A stretch of 59,948 nucleotides of DNA from CAYNGH01 sp964396845. GTDB taxonomy: Bacteria; Vulcanimicrobiota; JAJTBE01; CAYNGH01. This document shows, one piece after another, positions 1 to 7,704 of the stretch (positions are counted from its first letter, which is position 1; every line of letters begins with the position of its first letter). Below the pieces are notes generated by a model. The model ran no database searches. It was not told where the DNA came from and saw only the letters and a list, made by a program, of their open reading frames with translations. Location: contig CAYNGH010000004.1 in the NCBI GenBank assembly GCA_964396845.1, positions 1 through 59,948 of the forward strand, written 5' to 3'. Made by a program: the position numbers and the translations under genes.

Positions 1-1377
1 ATCCAGTTTCTTCAACTGGAGTTGTTCAACAATCGGTTTTATTCCAGGGGGCATTTCAATCGGTTTTCTGCATTTGGGGCAAAGGCGACGAACCAGTCTT
101 TGAGCCACTGCCCCGATGAGGGTTGAGGCAATAAGATACGGAGCCACGTTCATATCCCGCAGGCGGTTTATGACCCCCACCGCGTCGTTGGTGTGGATGG
201 TGGACAGAACCAGATGTCCTGTCTGGGCTGCTTTAAAAGAAATTTCCGCGGTTTCCTCATCCCGGATTTCCCCCACCAGTATCACATCGGGGTCCTGCCG
301 GAGAAACTCCCGCAAGGCCCTGGAGAAGGTCACTTTTTTCTCATCCTCCTTGGGGGCAAGGTTCACCTGCACCTGCACCACACCGCTCATGTCGTATTCG
401 ATGGGATCCTCTACGGTGAGAAGTTTGCGGTCGGGACGGTTTATTTCCTTGAGGCTGGCATAAAGGGTGGTGGATTTTCCTGAACCCGTTGGGCCGGAAA
501 CAAGAATAATGCCGTAGGGGTGGGACACCATCTGGGAATACAGGTCAAGCTGGTCATCGGAAAAACCCAGGGTCTGAAGATTCAGGCTGAAGTCACTCTT
601 GTTGAGAAGACGCATGACGATGCTCTCCCCGGCAGGTACCGGGACGATGCTGACCCGCAGATCGAAAGCCTGTGGGCCTATGACAACACTGATGCGTCCA
701 TCCTGGGTAACCCGATCCTGGGATATGTCCATATTAGCCATGATTTTGATCCGATGAATCAGGGCACTGGCTTTCCCCCGGTCGTCTATTTCGTCAATCA
801 CATGGAGAACCCCGTCAATGCGGTAGCGGATGATGAGTACTTTGTCGAAGGTTTCAAGGTGTATGTCTGATGCCCCCAGGGATATGGCCTCGCTGATGAG
901 CCGGTTGGCCCTTTCAATGACCGTGCCGGTAATCTTGGTGTCCAGTTGATCTCCGGCACCGCTTTGAATCAACTCCAGGCTTTCTCCGACAAACTTCTTC
1001 CCTTCTAACCATTCGGTCCATTGCGATCCCTGGGCACCTACGGGAATGTTATAGACAAACTGAAGGGCCAGATCGATCATCTTGGGTTCAGCTTTGAAAA
1101 GGGTTATTTTGTATTTATTTTTGGTGGCATACTCCACCTGGTCGTATATGTATATCTGGGTTGGGTCCTTTACCGCGATGCTGATAGCGTCCTCATCGGG
1201 CATTCCGATGATAATCCCTTCGATTTTCCTGCTGATCTCCTCGGGAACCATAGAGGCCAGGGTTCTGTCGATCTCCATGGTGGAAAGATCAATAAAGGGG
1301 ACATTTTCGAATACATTCCTGTGAGATGTTCCTTCTTTGCCGGACACCTTGTCGCTGGCACTCAGATTATTACTCAT
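1..1377 (-). CDS. gspE: GspE/PilB-family assembly ATPase (C-terminus cut by window edge)
   Basis: Cytoplasmic hexameric ATPase that powers pseudopilus or type IV pilus assembly. The first 459 residues lie in the window and the 3' end runs off the left edge. The frame begins at the ATG at 1377, with GAGGA about 10 bases upstream, 18 bases after the stop of the platform gene, so the two form an operon. The N-terminal ~110 residues resemble a MshEN/T2SSE-N domain. Next come the SDIHLE segment, Walker A GPTGSGKSTT near residue 294, the Asp-box region VEDPIEYDM, Walker B VILVGEIRD near residue 365 and the His-box GHLVLSTIHTND. RRLCPKC near the edge is the first half of the usual zinc-binding four-Cys motif. 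The sequence alone does not separate T2SS from T4P use. The order platform-then-ATPase is the reverse of the common one. Confidence 0.93.
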   Translation of the reverse strand, partial: MSNNLSASDKVSGKEGTSHRNVFENVPFIDLSTMEIDRTLASMVPEEISRKIEGIIIGMPDEDAISIAVKDPTQIYIYDQVEYATKNKYKITLFKAEPKMIDLALQFVYNIPVGAQGSQWTEWLEGKKFVGESLELIQSGAGDQLDTKITGTVIERANRLISEAISLGASDIHLETFDKVLIIRYRIDGVLHVIDEIDDRGKASALIHRIKIMANMDISQDRVTQDGRISVVIGPQAFDLRVSIVPVPAGESIVMRLLNKSDFSLNLQTLGFSDDQLDLYSQMVSHPYGIILVSGPTGSGKSTTLYASLKEINRPDRKLLTVEDPIEYDMSGVVQVQVNLAPKEDEKKVTFSRALREFLRQDPDVILVGEIRDEETAEISFKAAQTGHLVLSTIHTNDAVGVINRLRDMNVAPYLIASTLIGAVAQRLVRRLCPKCRKPIEMPPGIKPIVEQLQLKKLD

Positions 1378-1395
1378 AATATCATCTTCCTCATG

Positions 1396-2643
1396 TTACA
1401 TTTGCGACTGGATAGCCTGGGAAATTCCCATTATGGGAAGCAGAACCCCGATGACAAAGAAGAATACAATAAATCCCACAAAAACCATCATTGCAGGTTC
1501 CATCAATGATGTCAGGGATTCCAGGGAGCTTTCCAGGTCATTGTCGTAATAATCGGCCACCCGTTTGAACATCTCAGCCAGGTTGCCGGTTTCCTCGCCC
1601 ACCGCCAGCATCTGAATCATCAAGTTAGGGAAAATCTTCTGATTTGTCAGGGCCACCGACATTTTTCTTCCCTGCTCAATTTCATCACAGGCATCCTGAA
1701 GTTTCTTCTGCAAGAACACGTTGCTGGCAGACCGGGAAGAGAGCTTGATGCTGTCTAAAAGTCCCACACCGCTGGAAAGCAGTGTGCTCATGGATTCTCC
1801 CATCTGGGCAAAATACTGCATCTGCAAAAATCCCTGAAGAAAAGGAAAGTTGAACAGGATTTTATCAAAGACGAGATGACTTTTCGGGAATCGAATGATA
1901 AGCCGGTAGATGACATAAAGGGCCACCACCAGACCGATTATGGCAAAAATAACCCACCCATGCTGAAACACATCACTGACATCAAGAAGCATCTGAGTCA
2001 GGGGATAATCCCGTTTCAGGTTCAGCCCCGAGGATTTGAACATAGGTTCAAAGCCAGGGAGAAGATAGACCATCATCAGGTAAACCAGAGTCGAGGCAAA
2101 CACCAGGATAAAGATGGGATAGGACAAAGCGGATTTAATCTTCTGGCGGAGGGCATATTGTTTTTCCAGGGTGTCCGCCAGCCGGCTCATCACTTCCGGC
2201 AGTGAGCCGGATGACTCTCCCACCTTGACCATGCTCATATAAAAATCATCAAAGGGCGGATTGTGGACCCTCATGGCTTCATACAGGGATTTGCCATTCT
2301 GCAGGTCTTCCATAATCCTGTCGATGACACGTTCTAAATTTTTGCTGATGGACTGGCTTTTCAGAAGAGTAAGGCACCGCAGTATGGGCAGTCCCGCCCT
2401 GAGGGTGGAGGCCAGTTGTCGTGTAAAAAAGACCAGCCGTTTATGAGAAATCCCAATCTCAAAACTTATTTCAATCTTGCCGGTGCTCTTCTCCGGCAGG
2501 GGTGCCTGATCCAGTTGCCGGATGTCCAGTATGGTATAACCTTGTTCCTTGAGGCTGTTGATTAGATCAATCCTGTTGGACGCGTGGCCGGTCCTGTTGA
2601 TGACCTTGCCGGAAGAATCCACTGCTTTGTATTCAAAATCCAT
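1396..2643 (-). CDS. gspF: GspF/PilC-family inner-membrane platform protein
   Basis: Polytopic inner-membrane platform of a type II secretion or type IV pilus machine, which couples the GspE/PilB motor to pilin polymerisation. 415 residues, normal for the family. The N-terminus MDFEYKAVDSSGKV is typical. There are two T2SSF domains (about residues 65-190 and 265-390). Hydrophobic segments lie near 165-190, 220-240 and 385-405, the last being very Val/Phe-rich. I chose the ATG at 2643 because a strong GGAGG sits 8 bases upstream; a TTG at 2655 would place the start inside that ribosome-binding site. It heads the operon with the following assembly ATPase. Upstream lies an AT-rich stretch with a TATAAT (about 2662-2667) but no convincing -35. 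Confidence 0.95.
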   Translation of the reverse strand: MDFEYKAVDSSGKVINRTGHASNRIDLINSLKEQGYTILDIRQLDQAPLPEKSTGKIEISFEIGISHKRLVFFTRQLASTLRAGLPILRCLTLLKSQSISKNLERVIDRIMEDLQNGKSLYEAMRVHNPPFDDFYMSMVKVGESSGSLPEVMSRLADTLEKQYALRQKIKSALSYPIFILVFASTLVYLMMVYLLPGFEPMFKSSGLNLKRDYPLTQMLLDVSDVFQHGWVIFAIIGLVVALYVIYRLIIRFPKSHLVFDKILFNFPFLQGFLQMQYFAQMGESMSTLLSSGVGLLDSIKLSSRSASNVFLQKKLQDACDEIEQGRKMSVALTNQKIFPNLMIQMLAVGEETGNLAEMFKRVADYYDNDLESSLESLTSLMEPAMMVFVGFIVFFFVIGVLLPIMGISQAIQSQM

Positions 2644-2820
2644 ATAGCCCTCCAACTGTATATATTATAATTAAGATAAATTTTCATATATCCTTCATCC
2701 GCAATATTTTTTTGCCTCGGGGCCACACAAAAAGGAACCCCTTTTCCCGCATCTTCAAGAGGAGATTTCCTGTTTTATTAGAAGGAATATCAACAACCCA
2801 TTATAAGGGGGGGAGAGGAA

Positions 2821-3654
2821 ATGAAAGAGATAATAAACAAAGCCAGGGAATCCATCAACTGGTTTATCAGTTTTCTCATGGGCAAGGAAGAAATGCCAAA
2901 ACTCCAGCAGGCAGCCATGCGGGGTGACATGCGGGAATGCGACTGGTGGCTTTCCAGGGGAGTTGATTTAAACGAGAAGGACAAGGTTGGCGAAACAGCC
3001 CTTCACAAGGCTGCAAAAGCGGACTGCGCTGAAGTCATGGAAATGCTCATACTGCGGGGAGCCAATGTCAACGCTGTTGACGACAAGGGCCAGACGCCCC
3101 TGTTTTTTGCATCATCTCCAAATATTGCAAGGATATTGCTTGATAACAAGGCAGAACTCATGTATCGGGACAAGTTGAGCAAATCTGTCCTTCATTCCGC
3201 GGCAGCCTCGGGAAACATTGACGTGGCGCAGTTCTTTCTGGCAAAGAAAATATCCATCGGAGCCACATCGGTGGAGGGGACTCCCCTGCATCTGGCGGCG
3301 AAGCATGGTCATCCCCGGATGGTGGATTTTCTGCTGTCCAAGGGTGCAGATAAAAACGCCAAGGCGAACCATAATATCACCCCCATATATCTTGCCAGTC
3401 AGCATGGTCATGAAGAGATCGTCAAGACCTTGGAGATGATGGGAGCTGACGTGAATATTGCCGACACCGAGGGGAATACTCCCCTGCACCGGGCAGCGGA
3501 AAACGGTTTCCTGGAAATCTGTCGGGTTCTGGAGAGTCGGGGAGCCGAGCTGAACACCCGCAACCAGCAGGGAAAGACCCCCCTCTGGCTTGCAAAAAAC
3601 AACGGAAAGGATCTGGTGGTAGCGTTTCTCAAGCCCAGGGGCGGTGTTGAATAG
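2821..3654 (+). CDS. Ankyrin-repeat protein
   Basis: 277-residue soluble protein made almost entirely of ankyrin repeats, a scaffold fold for protein-protein contacts; the partner is unknown. After a hydrophilic lead of ~35 residues I count about eight repeats of ~33 residues with the TPLHxAA / ADVNxxD signature (GETALHKAAK, GTPLHLAAKHG, NTPLHRAAENG, KTPLWLAKNNG). No signal peptide is visible, so a cytoplasmic location is inferred. The ATG follows a purine-rich GGGGGGAGAGGAA. The stop is TAG. It lies 120 bases before a second ankyrin gene on the same strand and is divergent from the gspF operon. The pair may come from duplication, but the repeats are too regular to judge by eye. Confidence 0.9.
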   Translation: MKEIINKARESINWFISFLMGKEEMPKLQQAAMRGDMRECDWWLSRGVDLNEKDKVGETALHKAAKADCAEVMEMLILRGANVNAVDDKGQTPLFFASSPNIARILLDNKAELMYRDKLSKSVLHSAAASGNIDVAQFFLAKKISIGATSVEGTPLHLAAKHGHPRMVDFLLSKGADKNAKANHNITPIYLASQHGHEEIVKTLEMMGADVNIADTEGNTPLHRAAENGFLEICRVLESRGAELNTRNQQGKTPLWLAKNNGKDLVVAFLKPRGGVE

Positions 3655-3774
3655 ATTTTGAAACTCGACAGGAACTATTTTATTTCATTCAATGACATGC
3701 AAGCCATACAACACAAAAGCTGACAGGATGGAAAATCCAGCTGGCAGACGAACAAAACTACGAAGGAAATCAGG

Positions 3775-4551
3775 ATGAAACTGGACATAAACGCAAGACT
3801 GCGGGCGTCAGGAACATCCGGCGACAAGGTGGAGGCGGCATTATGCCTGATCAAGGGCGCTGATGTCAACGCGCCTGACAAGGACGGAATGACCCCCCTG
3901 CACCTGGCTTGTCTTTACGACAATACCGATGTGGCGGAGTTTTTTCTCAAGAAAGGTGCTGACCAGAACGCTGTCAACAAAAACGGAAAAAATCCCGGCG
4001 ACCTGGCCCGGGAAAAGGGAAACCGCAATATCCTGGAAATTCTGCGCCGTTTTCGAAACCAGGACGTTGCTCTGATTTCCGATGACATCCATGAACTTCT
4101 GCGAAACAATGACCTCAAGGGGATAATGCTCCTGCTGGAAAGACAGCCGAATCTGGTGAGCAAGTCAGAAAACGGATTTTCCCCTCTTCATCTGTCGGCC
4201 TTTATCGGCAACCGATTCGTGGCATCCCTGCTCATCAAGAAGGGGGCTGACATACGGGCATTGAACGAGGATGGTTTGATGCCTATTCATATTGCCGTCA
4301 TGAAGGGACACAAGGCCCTGGTGGAAACCCTTCTGGAGGCGGGATGCAGTATAAACGAACGGGACAACAACGGCTTCACTCCCCTGCACTGGGCTGCTTC
4401 CCGGGGAAACATGGAAATGGCTCAGCTTCTCATCGAAAAGGGAGCCAATATCAACGCCGTCGGCAATCACAAGAAGACTCCCCTCTACTATGCCGAGGAA
4501 TACGGCCACAAGAAAGTGTGCGAAATGCTCCGGGAAGCCGGAGGCCGTTAG
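3775..4551 (+). CDS. Ankyrin-repeat protein
   Basis: 258 residues with about seven ankyrin repeats (MTPLHLACLYD, FSPLHLSAFIG, LMPIHIAVMKG, FTPLHWAASRG, KTPLYYAEEYG). The repeat array is broken once by a helical spacer around residues 75-105 (REKGNRNILEILRRF onward), where the second and third repeats are poorly matched. No signal peptide or membrane segment is seen. AAGGAAATCAGG sits just before the ATG. The stop is TAG. It follows the first ankyrin gene by 120 bases and converges on a TPR gene with 16 bases between stops. Function unknown; a binding scaffold is the only safe inference. Confidence 0.9.
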   Translation: MKLDINARLRASGTSGDKVEAALCLIKGADVNAPDKDGMTPLHLACLYDNTDVAEFFLKKGADQNAVNKNGKNPGDLAREKGNRNILEILRRFRNQDVALISDDIHELLRNNDLKGIMLLLERQPNLVSKSENGFSPLHLSAFIGNRFVASLLIKKGADIRALNEDGLMPIHIAVMKGHKALVETLLEAGCSINERDNNGFTPLHWAASRGNMEMAQLLIEKGANINAVGNHKKTPLYYAEEYGHKKVCEMLREAGGR

Positions 4552-4567
4552 AACCGTTTCACACTCT

Positions 4568-6184
4568 TCAGTGATCATCCCCTGTTCCATACCGGATCAG
4601 CCTTGCGTGGTTTCTGCTTCTGTGCCTCTTGATTCTTTCAAAGGTTTTATCAAATTCCCCTCCATCAAAGAGCCTTCCTGTATGCAGGTCTTTTCGGGCT
4701 TTTTGATCAACAATCTTTTTCACATAGTCCGGGGCGGTTCTGATGGACTTGAGCAGATGTTCCCGGGCTTTTTCATCATCCCGGATTGAAGCGGATATCT
4801 TGGCCCGGAGAAACTCCACCAGCACATCCCGCAGAAACAGCCTCCTGCCGGTGCCGGCTTCCATTGTTTTTAAAAATTTTTCTGCCCCCTGAGGATCACT
4901 GCTCCTGAGATACCATTCAACCCGGGCAATGACATGGTTGAGATTGTCAGGAAACGCCACCATGGCCCGGTCAAGGGATTTATCCGCTTCGCTGAAGTTC
5001 TCCTGTTCCATATGAATCATGGCCAGTCCCACATATGCGTCAGAACGATAAAGATTGTTCTCGGGGTTCTGTTCCTGAATCTCCACCGCTTTTTGAAAAT
5101 GTTGCCGGGCTTCCTCCAGTTTTCCCTGATGATACAGAGCTTGTCCCAGTGTAACCTGAATTTCCGAGAGAAACTTGTATTGGGGGCCTGCCTCCATTCC
5201 CTTCCGGAAGGCTTCTTCAGCATCAGAGTATCGGCCCATATCCATCAGAAGGGCCCCTTCCATCAGATAGGCTTGAAAATTATCCGGATCCAGCTCGATT
5301 ATGCGGTTTGTCAGCTGGATGGTGCGGTCCAAATCCCCGGTGTTGTAAAGATAATCCTCGGCCATCAGCACAAAGGTCAGCTGGTGATCCGGGAAACGTT
5401 CAATCCCCCGGGTGAATATTTCAAGACCCTTCTCAATGTTCCCGGGGCCTCCAATTTCAAAGTAGCACTGACCCAGGGATCCATAGGCAAAGGGAAGCTC
5501 CGGGTTGAGTTCGATGGCCCTCTCCAGAACAGGAATGGCCCTGGGTGCGTCGTTATTGTGAAGAAGATAGCTGGATCCCAGAAGATAATGGGTGAAGCCG
5601 TCATCGGGCTGATATTTCAGGGCTTTTTTTGCCCATTTGATACTGCGGGTATATTCTCCCATCTTATATCGGGCATTGGCCATCATCTGGAGATTCCGGG
5701 GATTCTCCGGCTCCAGAGAAACCAGCCGGTCAACATGGATGAAGAAATTATCATAATCCTCCCGCATCAGGCAGTTCCAGCCCGCCAGGTAAAGAACCTC
5801 AGTATTGTCAGGATCTTTTTTCAAAACCCCCGCCAGATGATTGTAATCCCTCTCCATATCCGGAGGCCCCGGCACCCGGAAGAAACTTTCAGGCAGGTGC
5901 CTGAGCCTCAGTTGCTGGATGTAAGGGTCAATCCCGTAGCCGTCAAGGGTCATATTGGGAGCCGGAGGTTTTGGAACTGCAGGCTGGAGGCCCCTGTCGC
6001 CGGGAGTATCCCCAGGGAGTCCCGTGCCTTCTACCGTCACCGGAGGCCCCTGGCCCGGGGAATGAATCTTTTCTGATTTATGAAAAGCCCCGCCAATGAG
6101 CAGTACATGAAGAACCGCCACTGCCACGACAATCAGAAGCAGTTTTATAAGGTGATTTTTGTTATCTGAACAGGATTTGCGCAT
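4568..6184 (-). CDS. Membrane-anchored TPR-repeat protein
   Basis: 538 residues. A single hydrophobic helix near residues 12-32 (LIKLLLIVVAVAVLHVLLIG) is followed by a Pro/Gly-rich linker and then about ten TPR units from ~residue 100 to the end (for example SIKWAKKALKYQPDDG, AIPVLERAIELNPELP, LTNRIIELDPDNFQAY). This suggests an inner-membrane anchor with a periplasmic or cytoplasmic TPR solenoid; I cannot fix the topology. The last ~60 residues are basic and not TPR-like. The start ATG at 6184 has only a weak purine stretch upstream, and the first copy of a dispersed repeat begins directly upstream of it. TPR proteins of this kind often serve secretion or envelope assembly, but nothing here identifies a partner. 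Confidence 0.88.
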   Translation of the reverse strand: MRKSCSDNKNHLIKLLLIVVAVAVLHVLLIGGAFHKSEKIHSPGQGPPVTVEGTGLPGDTPGDRGLQPAVPKPPAPNMTLDGYGIDPYIQQLRLRHLPESFFRVPGPPDMERDYNHLAGVLKKDPDNTEVLYLAGWNCLMREDYDNFFIHVDRLVSLEPENPRNLQMMANARYKMGEYTRSIKWAKKALKYQPDDGFTHYLLGSSYLLHNNDAPRAIPVLERAIELNPELPFAYGSLGQCYFEIGGPGNIEKGLEIFTRGIERFPDHQLTFVLMAEDYLYNTGDLDRTIQLTNRIIELDPDNFQAYLMEGALLMDMGRYSDAEEAFRKGMEAGPQYKFLSEIQVTLGQALYHQGKLEEARQHFQKAVEIQEQNPENNLYRSDAYVGLAMIHMEQENFSEADKSLDRAMVAFPDNLNHVIARVEWYLRSSDPQGAEKFLKTMEAGTGRRLFLRDVLVEFLRAKISASIRDDEKAREHLLKSIRTAPDYVKKIVDQKARKDLHTGRLFDGGEFDKTFERIKRHRSRNHARLIRYGTGDDH

Positions 6185-6186
6185 TT

Positions 6187-6375
6187 TTTTTCTGGGAACC
6201 TTTTTCGTGACCCAGCTTAAAACCGGAGAATATCAGGCGTGATCCATTCTTGGAAAATGGGGAAAACATGAGTCGTGATGGTAATTGATCAGAAGGCCAA
6301 ATAATCGGGCCGATTCGAGCTTGACTTTAGAAGCGCTCAATATGAATCGTGATGTTCATCATCGGGCCGATTCAA
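6187..6375 (+). repeat. Dispersed intergenic repeat, copy 1
   Basis: GGGAACCTTTTTCGTGACCC followed by AGCTTAAAACCGGAGAATAT (6195-6234) aligns with GGGAACCCTTTTCACCCGAT plus TTAAAACCAGGGAATAT in the minus-strand copy near 16.9 kb. The match continues for another ~80 bases (TTGGAAAATGGGGAAAACAT versus TTGGAAAAGGGGGAAAAATG, then GAGTCGTGAT versus GAGTCGGGAT, then GGGCCGATTC-like units at about 6308 and 6364). I see no open frame worth calling. It lies between the TPR gene and a terminator-less downstream gene end, and it forms the 5' flank of the TPR gene. Confidence 0.7.
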
Positions 6376-6620
6376 ATCAAGTTTCAATATCACCTGCCAA
6401 GTCCGGCTTCCCCGAACCCCTTTCACAAAGCTTTAAATCACGTATTACCAAGCATTTACAATACCTGGCATTACTTCTTATTAATATGTGATCAGATATT
6501 TTTTTTAGAACCCACCTTCTTCCTGTTTGTTCGTTATCAAATGATATTTGGGCTTGCTAAAAGCACTCATCTATCTAAGCTCAACTTTGAATAACTCCTG
6601 ATCTGAAAAGTTCAAGTGGC
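6376..6620. other. Intergenic stretch with no gene seen
   Basis: AT-rich remainder of the 435-base gap between the TPR gene (reads left) and the stop of the ankyrin lipoprotein gene (also reads left). I see no tRNA, no convincing hairpin terminator and no ORF with a ribosome-binding site. It may hold the promoter of the TPR gene on the minus strand, but no clear -35/-10 pair stands out. Confidence 0.5.
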
Positions 6621-7685
6621 TCATTGCTGGGCCTTTTTTGGGAAATTATCCAGAATCCTTGCCACGGCAAACTTCTTTCGATCCCTGGCCACTTCTGCCG
6701 GAGTCATATTCCCAAGGCCGGTGATTGAAGAATCCGCCCCGGCAGAAAGAAGGATTTCCACGGTTTTTACATGCCCCTCCTTGGCGGCGAAAAAAAGAGG
6801 TGTCTGCCCGCTCTTGTCCCGGAGGTTGACATCGGCCCCGGCATTGATAAGAAAAGCCACCATATCAGCATTCCCCTGTCCCGAGGCATCATGGAGGGGC
6901 GTGCCTCCGTCCTCCTTTGCCGGGTTCACCTGAGCGCCGGATTTTATTAAGAACTCTGCAATCTCTGCGTGTTCATAATAGACGGCATTGTGCAGGGGAG
7001 CATCCCCCGCCAGGTCCCGGGTTTCAAGGGATGCTCCTCTGGACACCAGAAGCCTCACCACAGGGAGGTTTCCCTTTTCACAGAATATGTGCAGGGGAGT
7101 CATACCGTCATTGTCGGGAACATCCGCCAGAGCGCCATTTTCCAAAAGGAACTCCGCACACATGATATTTGGCGCATTGTGCAGGGGAGTACCCCCTTTT
7201 TTGTGGCGGGCGTTAACATGGGCGCCTTTTTCCACCAGCATTTTCAACACCGGCAGGCTACGGGCCAGAAACACCGGCGTTACATCAAGGCTGTTGACGG
7301 CATTAACCGGGGCTCCCTTTTCTATGAGGTATTCCACCGCCGGGAGATCATCCCGGTAAACTGCGTAATGAAGCGGGGCCCACAAATCAGCATCCCCGGC
7401 CTCAATGGATGCTCCCGCTTCTCTGAGAACCTTCAGAACTTCAACCCCGCAGGCAAGATGCATCGGCCCCCGGCCATGGGAATCCACCATTTTCAACACC
7501 TGGGGAGATTCCCGAATCAACTCCTCCACCTGTTCCGGGGTCCCCCGGGAAAATATCTCCTCCTGCCGGGGGGTCATGACTTCCGGTGATTGCCCTTCCC
7601 CCGGCGGACTGCATCCGGAAGCCCACAGGATGAAGATTATAATGCAAAGAACTTGTGAGAGCCTGTTCATTGAGAGTCTGTTCAT
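6621..7685 (-). CDS. Ankyrin-repeat lipoprotein
   Basis: About 354 residues. A signal peptide with a lipobox (LCIIIFILWASGC) puts the mature protein on the outer face of the inner membrane or in the outer membrane. Nine or so ankyrin repeats follow to the C-terminus (GPMHLACGVEV, WAPLHYAVYRD, GTPLHNAPNI, MTPLHIFCEKG, DAPLHNAVYYE, GTPLHDASGQG, QTPLFFAAKEG). I set the start at 7685 because a start at 7739 would overlap the upstream transglutaminase gene by 35 bases and would precede the signal peptide with a charged tail. The first ten codons are a near-perfect duplication (MNRLS MNRLS), so 7670 is an equally possible start. It lies 19 bases after the transglutaminase gene and is probably cotranscribed with it. 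Confidence 0.88.
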   Translation of the reverse strand: MNRLSMNRLSQVLCIIIFILWASGCSPPGEGQSPEVMTPRQEEIFSRGTPEQVEELIRESPQVLKMVDSHGRGPMHLACGVEVLKVLREAGASIEAGDADLWAPLHYAVYRDDLPAVEYLIEKGAPVNAVNSLDVTPVFLARSLPVLKMLVEKGAHVNARHKKGGTPLHNAPNIMCAEFLLENGALADVPDNDGMTPLHIFCEKGNLPVVRLLVSRGASLETRDLAGDAPLHNAVYYEHAEIAEFLIKSGAQVNPAKEDGGTPLHDASGQGNADMVAFLINAGADVNLRDKSGQTPLFFAAKEGHVKTVEILLSAGADSSITGLGNMTPAEVARDRKKFAVARILDNFPKKAQQ

Positions 7686-7704
7686 GATGTTATTATAGCG
7701 GATT

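Noticed and set aside
4934..6076. 380-codon open frame on the plus strand opposite the TPR gene
   Set aside because: The opposite strand encodes a clear TPR solenoid; this frame has no ribosome-binding site or motif.
6360..6376. tRNA T-arm-like GATTCAAATC
   Set aside because: The flanking bases do not form a T stem, and no acceptor or anticodon arm can be built around it; it belongs to the repeat.
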